Assembly: GCF_028769735.1 (NCBI RefSeq)
Contig: NC_088194.1
Span: forward strand, 3,852,319 to 3,916,318
Origin: Zonotrichia leucophrys gambelii
Lineage: Eukaryota; Chordata; Aves; Passeriformes; Passerellidae
Length of the DNA stretch: 64,000 nt
Reading direction: 5' to 3'
Shown piece by piece: positions 60,561 to 64,000 of the stretch. A program made the translations under genes and the position numbers. The notes beneath the pieces are model-generated. The model searched no databases and was not told where the DNA came from. It worked only from the letters and a program-made list of their open reading frames with translations. Positions within the stretch are counted from its first letter, which is position 1; the number at the start of each line of letters is the position of its first letter.

Positions 60561-61000
60561 GAAAATCATGGAAAGAGGGACAGGGAGGGGTTTGGAGCCT
60601 GTCCAGGGATGGGAATGGAGCTGGAAAATCCTGAGGGAGCTGAGGGGGCTCAGCCTGGAGAAAAGGGGGATCCAGGAGGAATTTTGGGCTCCTCCAGGGA
60701 AGATTTGGGATCTGATCCCAGGGAACGGAGCCAGGACAAGAGGGAACGGCCTCGAGCTGTGCCAGGGGAGGCTCAGGGTGGGAAATTTGGGAAAATTCCA
60801 CCTGGAAAAGGGAAAAGGGGCTTGGGGAAGGTTGGAGTGACCACCCCTGGAGGTGTCCAGGGAATTCCTGGGCCACATCTGGAGCTGTGTCCGATTTGGG
60901 TCCCACAGCTCAAGACCAACCAAGGGCACCCAGATGTTCCCGGGACCTTGAGGAAAAGGTGGACTGGGAGATGCTGAAGGATTTGGGGATGATCCTGGGG
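60560..61000 (+). mobile_element. CR1 retroposon fragment
   Basis: GAGGGAGCTGAGGGGGCTCA, GCCTGGAGAAAAGGGGGATC, GACAAGAGGGAACGGCCTCG, CTGTGCCAGGGGAGGCTCAG, GGAAGGTTGGAGTGACCACC and CCCTGGAGGTGTCCAGGGAA appear in CR1 order, plus sense. This is the best-preserved copy in the window. Confidence 0.8.
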
Positions 61001-61418
61001 CCTCTTTGAGCCGTCCAAAATATTCATGGAGAGCCTCTTCCCACTGAGGGAAAACCCAGCAGATTATCAGGAATAAAATTCCCAGCAGAAGGAATATTGT
61101 AAGAGAACCAAGCCCCATCCAGAGTCCCATCCCACCTCCATTCCCCAAATGCTCCAAAACAGATTTTTTTTCCAGAGTTCAATCCTGAGGGGGATTGTTT
61201 CCAGGCTGTCTCATCTGCATTTCCCAGTCCGTAGGAAATGCGTGGACGGGGCATTCCTGGCAGTCATGAGAGCCTCACATCCCACCCCGGCGACATTAAA
61301 AATTACAACGTCGAGCCAAGTAATTGAAGGATTGGAGCAGAGCAGGTCTGGATTATTAAATATTTGATTTCCATACCCCTGAGGTGTCTCACTTCCGGAG
61401 CCACGGACACCAAAATCC

Positions 61419-61498
61419 TATAAAAGGATTCCTATTGTCCTGCTCCCCAAGCCATTTTTGGTTTCATTTGGTGCTCGCTGGTGGAGAATTGGGTAAGT
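61419..61498 (+). promoter_or_regulatory. EDDM: TATA box and non-coding exon 1 of the DPCC-repeat gene
   Basis: TATAAAA at 61419-61425. A short exon of ~45 bases is predicted to end at 61492, before a consensus donor GTAAGT (61493-61498). The 780-base intron (61493-62271) is non-repetitive and ends TGCTTCCAG, 21 bases before the ATG. Confidence 0.75.
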
Positions 61499-62292
61499 CC
61501 AGCTCGGTTTCCTTGGAAGTCACCTCGTGGTTGGGGTTTGTTTTTTTTTTCATTTTGGAGCCGTGCAGAAACAAATTAAAAGACTTAAAAGTGTTTCTGC
61601 TTGGGGATATTGGGGTTGGGATTCCCCCAGATTTTAATTCCGTCTTCTCCGGGGTTTATTTGCTGCGGGTTTTGCTCTTTTTCCGCCGAGGAGGACGAAA
61701 TTCTCTCTGTGTCCTCACCGACTTTGTGCCGTGTTTCACCCGGGGAATTTTTGGCGTTGGGAGAGATCAAAAGGCCAGGCTGGGACTTCAAAGGGGAGGA
61801 GTGGGAGGGGTGATAAGAGCGGAGCCTCGCAGGCTGCCAGGGAGGAAAAACCCGGGTGGGAAGGGCCAGGCAGATTTTGTGGGAAGAGCAACCAGGGCAG
61901 AGCCTTTCCTTGGGGAGGTTTTGCAGCACGGAGCCGCCACTGGCGTCCTCTGGGTGTTCTGAAGCCTTTTTGGATGAAATCAGGGTAGAAATATTAAAGA
62001 TTCATCCCGAACCAAGGGGAGGTGTGGGCAGGTGGAGGCTTCTGACCTAAAGGAGCCCAAACAATTTTTGCTTCCTGTTTTGAGAGGAAGCTCCTTGAAA
62101 ACAGCAACAAATTTGTCTAAAACGCTTTCACATGGAGTCACTTCCTCGCCTCACGGCTGTTTTCCCAGTTCAGGATTTGGTGCAAAAATAATTAATTAAT
62201 TCAGTGTATAGAACAGCCTGGAATGTTTTCACACCTTTTTAAAATTAAATTTCATCCCTTCCTGCTTCCAGCCTCCCCCTTTCCCCCCAAAG

Positions 62293-64000
62293 ATGCGTCG
62301 CGCCACCGGCTGCCCGCTGAGCCAGATCTGCATCCCCCCTCCGGCCGTGCTGGTGCGGAGCTTCCCGGTGAGCTCCAGCCTGGATCCCTTCCCAGGCCTC
62401 CCTCGCCGCCGCAGCCCCGGCTGCTACCCCGGCACCACCACCTACGTCAGCCTGGGCAGCCTGGGCAGCCTGGCCCAGGCCACCAAGCCCTGCGGCCTCG
62501 TGGCCACCTTGAGCGGCGCCCCGTGCGACCAGGACGTGGTCGGGTGCTCCACGAGGTTCTGCAGGAACCCCTGCTGCTGCTGCCGGGTGACCGAGAGCTG
62601 CAGCAGGAGCCGGGACCTCTGCCAGGAGGTGGCCAAGGGCTCCACGGGCACGTGCCAGGATCTGTGCTGCCAGGAGGTCACCAAGTGTGTCACAACGTGC
62701 CAGGATCCGTGCTGCCAGGAGGTCACCAAGTGCACAACCACGTGTCAGGATCCGTGTTATAAGGAGGTCACCACGTGTGCCACCACATGCCAAGATCCGT
62801 GTTGTCAAGAGGTCACCAAGTGGTCACAACATGCCAGATCCGTGCTGCCAGGAGGTCAGCAAGTGTGTCACAACCACGTGTCAGGATCCGTGTTATAAGG
62901 AGGTCACCACGTGCGCCACCACATGCCAAGATCCGTGTTGTCAAGAGGTCACCACGTGCACAACGACGTGTCAGGATCCGTGCTGCCAGGAGGTCACCAA
63001 GTGCACCACCACGTGTCAAGATCCATGTTATAAGGAGGTCACCAAGTGTGTCACCACGTGTCAAGATCCATGTTGTCAAGAAGTGACCAAGTGTGTCACC
63101 ACATGCCAGGATCCCTGCTGCCAGGAGGTCACCAAGTGTGTCACCACGTGTCAGGATCCATGTTATAAGGAGGTCACCAAGTGTGTCACCACGTGTCAGG
63201 ATCCATGTTATAAGGAGGTCACCACGTGCACAACGACGTGTCAGGATCCGTGCTGTCAGGAGGTCACCAAATGTGTCACCACGTGTCAGGATCCGTGCTG
63301 TCAGGAGGTCACCAAGTGCACCACAACATGCCAGGATCCGTGTTGTAGGGAGGTCACCACATGCACCACCATGTGCCAAGATCCCTGTTGTAAGGAGGTC
63401 ACCAACTGTGTCACCACGTGCCAAGATCCGTGTTGCAAAGAAGTGACCAGCTGCACCACCACGTGTGTGGATCCCTGCTGCCAGGAGGTCACCAAGTGTG
63501 TCACCACATGTCAGGATCCCTGTTGTAAGGAGGTCACCAAGTGTGTCACCACGTGCCAAGATCCCTGCTCCAAGGAGGTGACCACGTGCACCACAACATG
63601 TAAGGAGGTCACCAAGTACACAACCACGTGCCAGGATCCGTGTGGTCGGGAGGTCACCAAATGCGTCACCACGTGCCAAGATCCATGTTGTAAGGAGGTG
63701 ACCACATGCGCCACCACGTGTGTGGATCCGTGTTGCAAGGAGGTCACCAAGTGTGTCACCACGTGCCAGGATCCCTGCTGCAAGGAGGTCACCAAATGCG
63801 TCACCACGTGCCAAGATCCGTGTTGCAAGGAGGTCACCAAGTGTGTCACCACGTGCCAGGATCCGTGTTGCAAGGAAGTGACCACATGTACCACGTGTGT
63901 GGACCCGTGCTGCCAGGAGATCTCCAAGTGTGTCACCAGGTGTGTGGATCCCTGCTGCCAGGAGGTCACCAGGTGTGTCACCACGTGTGTGGACCCGTGT
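62293..64000 (+). CDS. EDDM: EDC protein with DPCC motifs (EDDM-like), partial at window end
   Basis: This is a cysteine-rich epidermal differentiation protein whose role is probably disulfide-bonded structure in cornified skin appendages. The ATG at 62293 follows an EDC-type TATA box, short exon and intron. Residues 1-~115 are unique (MRRATGCPLSQICIPPPAVL) with a Cys-dense patch RFCRNPCCCCRVTESCSR. From ~62650 to the window edge run ~30 copies of a 15-residue repeat, consensus CQDPCCQEVTKCVTT, with VDPCC, DPCYKEV and TKCTTT variants; about one residue in four is Cys. Relative to the repeat consensus two single bases are missing at ~62822 (AAGTGGTC for AAGTGTGTC) and ~62843 (CCAGATCCG for CCAGGATCCG). 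Read literally, these stop the protein at ~62898. After them the DPCC frame stays open to 64000. Named EDDM for the DPCC motifs; EDCRP is the main alternative. Confidence 0.75.
62650..64000 (+). repeat. EDDM: 45 bp coding minisatellite of the DPCC gene
   Basis: About 30 units of 45 bp. One unit near 63590-63610 lacks the CQDPC portion in frame. The array runs off the window end. Confidence 0.92.

Noticed and set aside
62813..63984. Minus-strand frames opposite EDDM (TRGDTLGDLL and VTHLVTSLQHGSWHV)
   Set aside because: Antisense of the 45 bp repeat. The plus strand has the TATA box, exon 1 donor, acceptor and Cys-rich reading.

Overview
The window is vertebrate nuclear DNA and looks avian, most likely a GC-rich microchromosome of a bird and possibly a songbird. 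The reasons are CR1-type retroposon remnants, introns packed with minisatellites, and an avian-type edge of the epidermal differentiation complex (EDC): S100A11, then a scaffoldin-like S100 fused-type gene, then cysteine-rich single-coding-exon EDC genes. No bacterial, phage or CRISPR features were seen.

Layout. Positions 677-25868 (+) hold the last 18 coding exons of COPA (coatomer alpha), all in frame, covering the C-terminal ~743 residues. Almost every COPA intron is filled by its own tandem repeat. Several of these arrays carry many copies of the neighbouring exon edge together with its splice site. S100A11 lies tail-to-tail with COPA on the minus strand (27408-30539). Scaffoldin (SCFN) follows on the minus strand (34220-42042, promoter near 43040). 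It has an S100 domain, about 14 coding repeats of ~110 residues, and a short hexapeptide repeat tract. A ~13 kb gene desert (43-55.9 kb) is built of tandem arrays and CR1 pieces. It is followed by a minus-strand EDC-like gene (55928-57547) with about 33 copies of an 11-residue DPC repeat that I cannot assign. Last comes a plus-strand gene (62293 to the window end) with a 15-residue DPCC repeat, probably EDDM.

The genes fall into two groups. COPA is a housekeeping COPI vesicle-coat subunit. S100A11, SCFN, the DPC-repeat gene and EDDM are of the type expressed in keratinising epithelium, where repeat-rich proteins are cross-linked or disulfide-bonded into cornified skin, scale, beak and feather structures. 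Where I could find EDC promoters, they have a TATA box and a short non-coding first exon.

The most unusual feature is the exon-edge minisatellites of COPA. One intron (6775-9979) is built largely from copies of its own donor-side exon end followed by copies of its own acceptor-side exon start. The second notable feature is a set of single-base losses confined to the repetitive coding exons of SCFN and EDDM. They could be real disruptions or unpolished assembly errors in repeats.
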